Source: a candidate division LCP-89 bacterium
Lineage (GTDB): Bacteria; Electryoneota; B3-LCP
DNA: 6,560 bases
Assembly (NCBI GenBank): GCA_025774735.1
Contig: JALGZU010000164.1
Location: 1 to 6,560, forward strand
Direction of reading: 5' to 3'
The position numbers and the translations under genes were made by a program. The notes below the pieces were generated by a model. That model did no database searches. It was not told the DNA's origin and saw only the letters and a list, made by a program, of their open reading frames with translations. Shown piece by piece: positions 1-6,029 of the stretch (positions are counted from its first letter, which is position 1; every line of letters starts with the position of its first letter).

Positions 1-316
1 GAGGGATCCGCGCTTCAACCCCGTATCCCCGGCAGAGTTGAACGACCTCGACCTGGAAATTTCAGCCCTGACCGTCCCCCGCGTGATCACCGACGTGAGC
101 GAGATTGTGGTCGGCGTCCACGGCATCATCATGCGCCGTGGGTACAGCCAGGGATTGCTGTTACCCCAGGTAGCTACTGAATACGGCTGGGAACGCGAGG
201 AGTTTTTGGAACACACCTGCCGCAAAGCCGGGCTGCCGCGCAATGCCTGGCAGGACGAAGAAACCGAAATTCAGATCTTCTCCGCCGAAGTCTTCGGCGA
301 AGCGGATATCAAATAA
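1..316 (+). CDS. AMMECR1-domain protein, C-terminal part (5' truncated by window)
   Basis: The open frame enters from the left edge (first complete codon at base 2) and stops at TAA 314-316, leaving about 104 visible residues. The text matches the C-terminal half of the AMMECR1 fold: a DPRF..V.P.EL start, a DLEISAL strand, a VGVHGIIMRRG segment, the signature LLLPQVATEYGW, then REEFLEHTCRKAGLP and a closing EIQIFSAEVFGE. These are characteristic of the AmmeMemoRadiSam system protein A family, which often occurs beside or fused to a Memo-like protein (B) and near a radical SAM protein. The family's biochemical role is not firmly established; the genomic association suggests a radical-SAM-linked modification. 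The more N-terminal LRGCIG-type motif expected of the family would lie upstream and cannot be checked. A TTG at 38 could be read as a start, but homology continues upstream of it, so the true start is outside the window. Whether the full protein is single-domain or fused to Memo cannot be told. Confidence 0.9.
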   Translation, partial: RDPRFNPVSPAELNDLDLEISALTVPRVITDVSEIVVGVHGIIMRRGYSQGLLLPQVATEYGWEREEFLEHTCRKAGLPRNAWQDEETEIQIFSAEVFGEADIK

Positions 317-329
317 CAGGATTTCAGGT

Positions 330-354
330 GCAGTAGTACCAGCTGGTGCTATGC
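330..354 (+). other. Hairpin between the AMMECR1 gene and the C25 peptidase gene
   Basis: Bases 330-340 can pair with 345-354 around an AGCT loop (341-344). This gives a 10-bp stem with one bulged G (333) and one G-T wobble; the core ACCAGCTGGT is a perfect palindrome. It starts 14 bases after the AMMECR1 stop and ends 45 bases before the peptidase start. No T-tract follows, so it is not a canonical intrinsic terminator. It could be an attenuating or mRNA-stabilising stem, or a dyad binding site, or chance. The rest of the 317-399 gap shows no convincing promoter. Confidence 0.35.
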
Positions 355-388
355 GCTTGAGGATGAGTTTCCAATAATCAAGATGCAT

Positions 389-392
389 GAGG
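389..392 (+). promoter_or_regulatory. Ribosome binding site of the C25 peptidase gene
   Basis: GAGG lies 7 bases upstream of the ATG at 400. It supports that start, which is also the one giving an immediate signal peptide. Confidence 0.6.
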
Positions 393-399
393 TTAGGTT

Positions 400-3300
400 A
401 TGTCCCGCAAAGTTTTTATCTCCCTGATCATCTCGCTGACCCTGACCACCTCCTGGGCTGGAGCCGGTCAAATCATGGTACAGCAAATCGTTAACATCCC
501 GGAACTCGAACTCATCGACGGATTCCATCATTTCGTCGCACCCCCGGGACCGCTTTACGGTGAGCCTGGATCCCCGGCCTTGCCCTTTGTCGGGCACCAA
601 CTGCTGCTGCCTCCGGGCGAAGAGATCGTCTCCATTCAAATCGTCAACGAGGTCTGGCAGAGTGTGCCCGGACAGGTCAACCTCTGGCCGGCACAACCCC
701 CCGTCCCCTATAGCTCAACCGGTGAGCAGCCCTTCTCACTGCCGGATCCGGCCGTCTACGGATCGGACAATCCCTTTCCTATGGAGATCGTCGCTGATTT
801 CCGCACCGGATTCCTGAGCGGTCACAGCATCGGATCCTTCTCCGTATGTACCGCCCGCTATCAACCGGCATCCGGTCAACTGGAACTGCTCTCATCATAC
901 GAACTCATCGTTGCAACGGCCACTACGCCCCGTGCTGCCGAAGCCTTCGCCACCATGCTCAAACGAACCGCAAAGGTAGATCAACGCATCGCTCGCAACG
1001 TCGAAAATCCGGACGGACTCTCGGCCTACGGGGTCCTCGACGCGACTGACGAAGTGTCCCCAAAATACCTGATTGTTACGGCAGAGAATCTGGCGCCGCA
1101 CGTCCAACCGTTGGCCGATTACCGGACCGGTCGCGGACTGCAGGCGGAAATCGTTCTGGTCGAAGATATCGAAGTGCAGTACTCGGGCATGGACGTCCCG
1201 GACAAAATCCGCAACTGCGTCATCGACTACTACCAGTCGAATGCCCTCGAATACGTGCTCCTGGCCGGGGACGCTGAGTATGTCTCCAAGCGCGGGCTAT
1301 TCGCCCAAATCGGCGGCACCACGGACGAGGACATTCCCGCCGACCTCTACTTCTCCAATCTCGATGGCACCTGGAACGACGACATGGACAGCCGCTGGGG
1401 TGAATCCGGCGAAGAGGACTTCTATTCGGAACTGGCCGTGGGCCGCATCGCCGTGGACAATGAAGAGGAATTACAGAACCACATTAACAAGATTATCATG
1501 TATGAGAACAGCCCCGTGGCAGGCGACCTGGAAGAAGCCTTGATGCTGGGAGAAGATCTCGGCTGGTCTGTCTGGGGTGGAGAATATAAGGAGGAGATCC
1601 GCCTGGGTAGTTCCATGTGGGGATATACCACCACCGGATTCTCGCCGAATTTTAGCGTAGACGTCATGTACGACATGTACGCAACCTGGTCATCCATGCT
1701 CGACCTCATCCCCAGGCTCAACGAGGGCGTGCATATGGTCAACCATCTGGGACATTCAAACGTGACCTACTGCATGAAACTCACCCACGGGGGCGTTACG
1801 GACGAGAACCTGACCAACAACGGTAGCAACCACAATTTCTATATCCTTTACTCGCAGGGGTGCTACAACGGCTCCTTCGATAACCGCACCGACATGGGGA
1901 ACTATGTCATCGATTGTATCGCCGAGGATTTCACGGTGATCCAGAACGGAGCCGTGGCCTTCCTGTGCAATTCCCGCTACGGCTGGGGCAGCGGTTCTTC
2001 GACCCAGGGACCCTCGCAGTACTATGACCGTCAGTTTTTCGACGCAATTTTTGACGAGGGGATCTACAACCTGGGCTGGATTAATGCCGATTCCAAGGAA
2101 GACAACGTCCCCTTCATCAACCAGGGCGCGACCCACTGGGTCTATTATGAAATGAACCTGCTGGGCGATCCCGCTCTGGATGTCTGGACCGCCACCCCGC
2201 AGAATGTCAATCCCTCCTACCCAGCGCAACTGGCTCTGGGAGCCACTCAGGTGGAAGTTCTCACCGGAGTCCCCGGCGCCGAAGTGACTTTGAGCCTGCC
2301 CGGGGAGATCCTCGCAGCGGGTGTATCCAACGGCTCCGGTACGGTTACATTGACACTCACGGAACCGCTCTCCACGGTCGGAGAGATGAACCTAACAATA
2401 CTGAAACACAACTATATTCCTCATCGCGGCATTATCTACGCGACACCTGAAACGGGTCCATACGTCCTCATCACCGGCATTGATTATGATGACAGCGCCG
2501 CCGGCAACGGAGACGGCAACGCCGACCTGGGCGAAACGCTCGACCTCTCCCTGGACCTGCTGAACATCGGTTACGATCCTGCCGCTGAGGTGACGGCGCT
2601 TCTCGAGTGCACGGAAACCTGTGTTCAAATTATCAACGGATGCGCCAGCATCGGCGATCTACAGCCCATGAATCCGGTCCAGGAGGCAACCGCTTTTGCG
2701 GCGAAACTGCTGCCTAACGTGGACGACGGCCAGATCCTCTCCTTCACAGTCACCGTCCAGGACGATCAGGGAACCTCCTGGACTGAACCGTTCCAGATCA
2801 TGGCCTGCGCACCGCAGCTAAATTTGCTCTCCTACGAAATAGATGATGGCAACGACAACTGGCTCTTCCCCGGCGAATCGGCCACGCTGAGCCTCGACAT
2901 TGAGAACGGCGGATTAAGCGCCACTGCCGAAACTGAGATCTGGCTGACAACTGACAATCCACTGGCCAGTGCGGCGGCAGGACCGGTCTATCTGTCCCCG
3001 CTGGCATCCGGTGAAACCGGACTGGCCGTGGGACTGCAATTTACGCTGGATCCGTCCATTCCCGACCCGTCAGCACTGGTGCTTTACCTCACCGTCCGGG
3101 ATTCGAGGGAGTACGAAGCTAACTTCCTGATCGAATTGCCCGTCGGTGGCGGCTTCGACGATATGGAATCCGGCATCGGCGATTGGACCCACGAGAATAT
3201 CACCCCGGGTTACAACGATGAGTGGAACCTGTTCGACCTCCTCAACCATACCGAAGGCGGACAATTTTCCTGGTACTGCGGCGACGAAGGCTTCTACGGA

Positions 3301-4296
3301 GCCAACCTGGATGCGGCGCTGACCTCCCCCCCATTCCAGGTCAGCAGCAACAATCAACTACGCTTCTATCACTGGATGCTCGCAGAGATCCCCATGCAAT
3401 CCCAGTACCCCGGCTACGCTCACGACGGTGGCATCGTCGAAATGGCGGTAAACGGCGGCGACTTTGTGCAGATCACGCCTCGGGGCGGCTACCCATACCT
3501 GATCCGGGAGGCATCGACACCGGGACCCTTTGCCCCGAACACCTCCTGCTTCTCCGGGCAGATTCTCTGGGAAGAGGAGATCTTCGACGTTACGGAAGAG
3601 GGGACGGTGCAATTCCGTTTCCGCTTCGGGTCGAACAACGATACCTCTTCTATCGGTTGGTGTATCGACGATCTGCGGTTCTTCAAGGTCTCCGATCTTA
3701 ACCCGCCCACGAACCTCGAGATCACTAATGCCGCCATGGGGGTCCCCTACGTCGCCCTCGCCTGGAATACACCGGGCCTGGATCCGCTTGAAGGGAAAAC
3801 CTCATCAGGAAACCGCCAGCAACAGACCCTCGAGGAGTATCGCGTGTATCGCGATGGAGTTTTTATCGACTCCCTGCAGGCGCTGACCTACACTGATTAC
3901 CTGGGCTATCAGACTCCGGGAACCTATACCTACCAGGTCGCCGCGGTTTTTGACGGTGTCGAAGGCCCGCTTTCGGGGCCGACGATGTACGATTTCCTCG
4001 GTGTTGAGCCCGAAACTGCATCCACCCTGCCCACGGAGACGACCCTGCAGTCCGCCTACCCCAATCCCTTCAATCCGGTTGTAGCCCTGAACTTCGACCT
4101 GGCCGCACCGGAACACGTTACCCTTACCGTTTACAACCTGATGGGACGGACGGTAGCGGTGCTATCCGACGGCCGCCTGGAACCCGGCCGCCACCAGAAG
4201 ACCTGGAATGCCTCCCACCAGAGCAGCGGTCTATACCTCGTGCGCATGCAGGCAGGGGATTACCACGGAGTACAAAAAGTCCTGCTGTTGAAATGA
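400..4296 (+). CDS. Secreted gingipain-like (C25) cysteine peptidase with T9SS-type C-terminal sorting domain
   Basis: This 1298-residue protein is predicted to be exported and cell-surface or extracellular. Residues 1-22 form a signal peptide (RK at 3-4, hydrophobic 5-17, AGA before a likely cut at 22/23). Residues 23 to about 215 resemble a C25 propeptide, with basic sites (KR 188-189, R196, R199) where processing could occur. The peptidase domain spans about 221-596: PKYLIV (221), LLAGDA (287-292), acidic 309-335, ELAVGRIAV (344-352), NHLGHSN with candidate catalytic His452, SQGCYNG with candidate nucleophile Cys488, and closing LLGDPALDVW (587-596). The His-Cys spacing of 36 is close to that of RgpB (33). 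Next come an Ig-like segment (about 599-685), two CARDB-like modules (about 690-805 and 808-915) each opening with an Asp/Asn/Gly-rich loop, a jelly-roll/MAM-like region (about 919-1096), FN3 (about 1101-1196), and a sorting domain (about 1210-1298) with AYPNPFNP at 1219-1226. Substrate preference cannot be read from sequence. Domain boundaries are estimates. Confidence 0.9.
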   Translation: MSRKVFISLIISLTLTTSWAGAGQIMVQQIVNIPELELIDGFHHFVAPPGPLYGEPGSPALPFVGHQLLLPPGEEIVSIQIVNEVWQSVPGQVNLWPAQPPVPYSSTGEQPFSLPDPAVYGSDNPFPMEIVADFRTGFLSGHSIGSFSVCTARYQPASGQLELLSSYELIVATATTPRAAEAFATMLKRTAKVDQRIARNVENPDGLSAYGVLDATDEVSPKYLIVTAENLAPHVQPLADYRTGRGLQAEIVLVEDIEVQYSGMDVPDKIRNCVIDYYQSNALEYVLLAGDAEYVSKRGLFAQIGGTTDEDIPADLYFSNLDGTWNDDMDSRWGESGEEDFYSELAVGRIAVDNEEELQNHINKIIMYENSPVAGDLEEALMLGEDLGWSVWGGEYKEEIRLGSSMWGYTTTGFSPNFSVDVMYDMYATWSSMLDLIPRLNEGVHMVNHLGHSNVTYCMKLTHGGVTDENLTNNGSNHNFYILYSQGCYNGSFDNRTDMGNYVIDCIAEDFTVIQNGAVAFLCNSRYGWGSGSSTQGPSQYYDRQFFDAIFDEGIYNLGWINADSKEDNVPFINQGATHWVYYEMNLLGDPALDVWTATPQNVNPSYPAQLALGATQVEVLTGVPGAEVTLSLPGEILAAGVSNGSGTVTLTLTEPLSTVGEMNLTILKHNYIPHRGIIYATPETGPYVLITGIDYDDSAAGNGDGNADLGETLDLSLDLLNIGYDPAAEVTALLECTETCVQIINGCASIGDLQPMNPVQEATAFAAKLLPNVDDGQILSFTVTVQDDQGTSWTEPFQIMACAPQLNLLSYEIDDGNDNWLFPGESATLSLDIENGGLSATAETEIWLTTDNPLASAAAGPVYLSPLASGETGLAVGLQFTLDPSIPDPSALVLYLTVRDSREYEANFLIELPVGGGFDDMESGIGDWTHENITPGYNDEWNLFDLLNHTEGGQFSWYCGDEGFYGANLDAALTSPPFQVSSNNQLRFYHWMLAEIPMQSQYPGYAHDGGIVEMAVNGGDFVQITPRGGYPYLIREASTPGPFAPNTSCFSGQILWEEEIFDVTEEGTVQFRFRFGSNNDTSSIGWCIDDLRFFKVSDLNPPTNLEITNAAMGVPYVALAWNTPGLDPLEGKTSSGNRQQQTLEEYRVYRDGVFIDSLQALTYTDYLGYQTPGTYTYQVAAVFDGVEGPLSGPTMYDFLGVEPETASTLPTETTLQSAYPNPFNPVVALNFDLAAPEHVTLTVYNLMGRTVAVLSDGRLEPGRHQKTWNASHQSSGLYLVRMQAGDYHGVQKVLLLK

Positions 4297-4320
4297 ACCA
4301 ATCGGTACTCATGAAGTTAG

Positions 4321-4347
4321 AAGGGGCGCCTAAACCGGGTGCCCCTT
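4321..4347 (+). terminator. Intrinsic-terminator-like hairpin after the C25 peptidase gene
   Basis: Bases 4321-4330 (AAGGGGCGCC) pair with 4338-4347 (GGTGCCCCTT) as 10 continuous pairs with one G-T wobble, around a 7-base loop. A pyrimidine-rich but not pure T tail follows (TTTCT then CCCTCC). It starts 25 bases after the peptidase stop, where a terminator is expected. The interrupted T-tract makes strict Rho-independent activity less certain. Confidence 0.65.
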
Positions 4348-4420
4348 TCTCCCTCCGTTTCTCCCCTCGAATATTTCCCGCACTGAACAACTAACAGAAT
4401 TACAAATCACCTTTTTTTGA

Positions 4421-4449
4421 TTGATTTCAGTTATAAAAATCCTTATATT
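4421..4449 (+). promoter_or_regulatory. Putative sigma70-like promoter for the yggS-yggT-divIVA-PNP cluster
   Basis: TTGATT (4421-4426) and TATATT (4444-4449) are separated by exactly 17 bases. They lie in the most AT-rich part of the window (about 4398-4460), immediately after the terminator-like hairpin and 41 bases before the yggS ATG. Transcription would begin near 4456-4458, giving a leader of roughly 33 bases. The -10 region TATATTTA also resembles the TAnnTTTG element of Bacteroidetes promoters, with ATTG 20 bases upstream as a possible -33 element. Either reading places the promoter here. Confidence 0.6.
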
Positions 4450-4490
4450 TAAGGTTTAGTGTTCGAGACACCCCTTTAAGTGAGTCTCTC

Positions 4491-5180
4491 ATGGGGGTTT
4501 TGGAAAACCTGCTTCAGGTTAAAAAAACCGTAGAAGACGCCGCCATCGATTGCGGCCGCGATCCGGCATCCATCGCCATCGTTGCCGTCAGTAAGACCCA
4601 AAGCTACCCCCTGATGCTCGAGGGGATCGAAGCCGGCCTTTACGCTCTGGGCGAAAACCGGGTGCAGGAAGCCCGCGAAAAATGGCCGCGCGTCCAGGAT
4701 GCCATGGCCTCTTCCGGGTGCGAATTTCACCTGGTCGGTCATCTGCAGAGGAACAAGGCCCGGTTCGCCGTCCGCCTCTTCGACCTGATCCATTCGGTCG
4801 ATTCGGACCGGCTGGCCGAAGAACTGAACAAGCGGGCCCGGGATATCGGAAAAACCCAGCGCGTCCTGATCGAAGTGAACACCTCTGGCGAGGAATCCAA
4901 GTTCGGTGTTTCGCCGGATGATGCGGATCCGCTGATTAAGTTTGTACAGGCCTGTCCAAACCTGAAGCTCGAAGGCCTGATGACCGTGGGTCCCCTTTAC
5001 GGCGGAAGTCACGGCGCCCGCGAATCATTTCAAACCCTGCGGCAATTGCGGGACGACCTGGGCGGAGCCGGCCTACTGCCCCAGCTATCCATGGGAATGA
5101 CACAGGACTATATTGAAGCTATAGAAGAAGGCGCCACGATCCTGCGGATCGGCACGGCCATCTTCGGGACTCGGAATTAA
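4491..5180 (+). CDS. yggS: YggS/PROSC family pyridoxal phosphate homeostasis protein
   Basis: This 229-residue protein is a full-length member of the cytosolic YggS/YlmE/PLPBP family. The family has a single-domain alanine-racemase-like TIM barrel that binds PLP without known catalytic activity and buffers PLP and amino/keto acid pools. Visible motifs are VAVSKT with the PLP-binding Lys35, GENRVQE (54-60), FHLVGHLQRNK (79-89), EVNTSGEESKFG (128-139), GLMTVGP (162-168), and the phosphate-binding end LSMGMTQD (199-206) plus RIGTAIFG (219-226). No key residue is missing. The ATG at 4491 gives the usual family N-terminus; the only Shine-Dalgarno-like sequence is a weak AAGTGAG at 4478-4484. It is the first gene of a tight cluster and is followed 14 bases later by yggT, a neighbour it keeps in many bacteria. 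A putative promoter lies just upstream. Confidence 0.95.
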   Translation: MGVLENLLQVKKTVEDAAIDCGRDPASIAIVAVSKTQSYPLMLEGIEAGLYALGENRVQEAREKWPRVQDAMASSGCEFHLVGHLQRNKARFAVRLFDLIHSVDSDRLAEELNKRARDIGKTQRVLIEVNTSGEESKFGVSPDDADPLIKFVQACPNLKLEGLMTVGPLYGGSHGARESFQTLRQLRDDLGGAGLLPQLSMGMTQDYIEAIEEGATILRIGTAIFGTRN

Positions 5181-5194
5181 CTTGTATAACGACC

Positions 5195-5494
5195 ATGTTT
5201 ATCTTCGGCAATTTGTTTAAAACCGCGGCCAGCCTCTTACACATCCTGCTTCAACTGGCCATCCTGCTCTTCATCGTACGGGCTCTCCTATCCTGGTTTC
5301 AACCGGATATGCGCCACCCGGTGATTGCATTCATCCACCAGATCACCGACCCCGTGCTTAAGTTCATCCGGCGCTATATCCCCCCCCTGGGTACTGTGGA
5401 TTTGAGCCCGCTAATCGCCATTCTGGCCTGCTGGTTCCTGGATAGCTGGCTGGTCGGAAGTCTGGCGGATCTGGGAAATTATCTGTTGCGCTGA
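5195..5494 (+). CDS. yggT: YggT family small membrane protein
   Basis: This 99-residue integral membrane protein has two hydrophobic segments (about 9-35 and 70-88), a short form of the YggT/YlmG family. The signature is clear: VRALLSWFQPD (28-38), ITDPVLKFIRRYIPP (50-64) and VDLSPLIAIL (68-77). These are the conserved Arg/Ser-Trp, TDP..R..IPP and D-SP positions of the family. Family members have been linked to cell or plastid division, osmotic tolerance and membrane protein insertion, but no single molecular function is established. It starts 14 bases after yggS with no clear Shine-Dalgarno sequence (AACTTGTATAACGACC precedes the ATG), so translation may be coupled to yggS. It ends 22 bases before the DivIVA gene. 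Family assignment is firm; its role in this organism is open. Confidence 0.92.
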   Translation: MFIFGNLFKTAASLLHILLQLAILLFIVRALLSWFQPDMRHPVIAFIHQITDPVLKFIRRYIPPLGTVDLSPLIAILACWFLDSWLVGSLADLGNYLLR

Positions 5495-5503
5495 GCCCAA
5501 CAC

Positions 5504-5510
5504 AAAGGAG
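5504..5510 (+). promoter_or_regulatory. Strong ribosome binding site of the DivIVA-domain gene
   Basis: AAAGGAG sits 6 bases before the ATG at 5517. It is the best Shine-Dalgarno sequence in the cluster, contrasting with the weak ones before yggS and yggT. This suggests the coiled-coil protein is made in higher amounts. Confidence 0.75.
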
Positions 5511-5516
5511 ATTTCC

Positions 5517-6029
5517 ATGAAATTAACCCCGCTGGAAATCAGAAAACAGGAATTCGGTAAAACCATGCGCGGTTACAACATCGAGGAGGTGCGCGCCTTT
5601 CTCGAGACGGTCGCAGACCAGTGCGATGCCATGCAGAAAGAGGTCAACGCTTTCTCTGAGAAAGTCGTACAATTAGAGACGCGCCTGGCCGATTTCCAGA
5701 TGATGGAGAAAACCCTCCAGGAAACGCTCGTCAAGGCCGAAGAGACCTCGCGACGTGCCCGCACCGATTCGCGACGCGAGGCGGAGATCACCCTGAGGGA
5801 AGCCGAAGTCAAGGCGCAACAGGTCATGTCCGACGCGCATCGCGAAGTGGAGCGCCTGAAAAGCGAAATCATGATGCTCAAAAACCGGCGGGACAGCTTC
5901 ATCAAAAAACTGAAGTACTTGCTGCAGAGCCAGACCGAACTCATCGAGATACTTGAAGGCAATGATTTTGAATCCGAGGAAGAAATAACTGGGGAAGCCC
6001 ATGAAGAACATCCGCCAGCAGTTGGCTGA
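5517..6029 (+). CDS. divIVA: DivIVA-domain coiled-coil protein
   Basis: This 170-residue protein has the N-terminal DivIVA lipid-binding domain (about 1-35): LTPLEI at 3-8, then FGKTMRGYNIEEVRAFL (13-29), matching the family pattern LTP.DI...F....RGY...EV..FL. Residues about 33-68 and 69-147 are heptad-rich, charged coiled coil, and 151-166 is an acidic, Glu-rich tail. Length is close to Bacillus subtilis DivIVA (164). In that protein Phe17 and Arg18 at the tip of a crossed loop insert into and contact curved membrane; here they are Met17 and Arg18, so the hydrophobic tip and the basic residue are kept in character. By family analogy it would self-assemble at the cytoplasmic face of negatively curved membrane and recruit division or envelope-growth factors; its partners here are unknown. 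It follows yggT by 22 bases and overlaps the next gene by 29. The gene symbol denotes family, not proven function; a GpsB-like or other DivIVA-domain role is possible. Confidence 0.88.
   Translation: MKLTPLEIRKQEFGKTMRGYNIEEVRAFLETVADQCDAMQKEVNAFSEKVVQLETRLADFQMMEKTLQETLVKAEETSRRARTDSRREAEITLREAEVKAQQVMSDAHREVERLKSEIMMLKNRRDSFIKKLKYLLQSQTELIEILEGNDFESEEEITGEAHEEHPPAVG
5991..5995 (+). promoter_or_regulatory. Ribosome binding site inside divIVA that sets the PNP start
   Basis: GGGGA lies 5 bases before the ATG at 6001, within the last codons of divIVA. An in-frame TAA at 5986-5988 closes the PNP frame upstream, so 6001 is the first usable ATG and the overlap with divIVA is real unless translation starts at a much less likely codon. 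Confidence 0.65.

Noticed and set aside
357..380. TTGAGG and TAATCA considered as a promoter for the peptidase gene
   Set aside because: The spacing is only 12 bases and both boxes are poor matches.
1073..1543. 156-codon + strand ORF overlapping the start of the C25 domain
   Set aside because: Ser/Thr/Arg-rich low-complexity product typical of a shifted frame; the main frame carries conserved C25 strands.
1756..2229. 157-codon minus-strand ORF opposite the peptidase catalytic domain
   Set aside because: The + strand here encodes the conserved C25 Cys and GDPAL motifs; the antisense product shows no recognisable domain or start signal.
3222..3701. 159-codon + strand ORF in another frame inside the peptidase gene
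   Set aside because: The product is rich in Arg and Pro, as expected from an off-frame reading of GC-rich DNA, while the main frame has clear domain structure.
4293..4392. Short + strand ORF of about 33 codons starting with an ATGA overlap at the end of the peptidase gene
   Set aside because: It runs straight through the terminator-like hairpin, has no ribosome binding site of its own, and its product looks like translated noncoding sequence.
4476..5012. 178-codon minus-strand ORF opposite yggS
   Set aside because: It is antisense to a clearly recognisable full-length yggS, its product has no family-like motif, and long antisense frames are expected in GC-rich coding DNA.
5573..5962. 129-codon minus-strand ORF opposite divIVA
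   Set aside because: Ser/Arg-rich product that mirrors the Glu/Lys-rich coiled coil on the other strand; no independent support.
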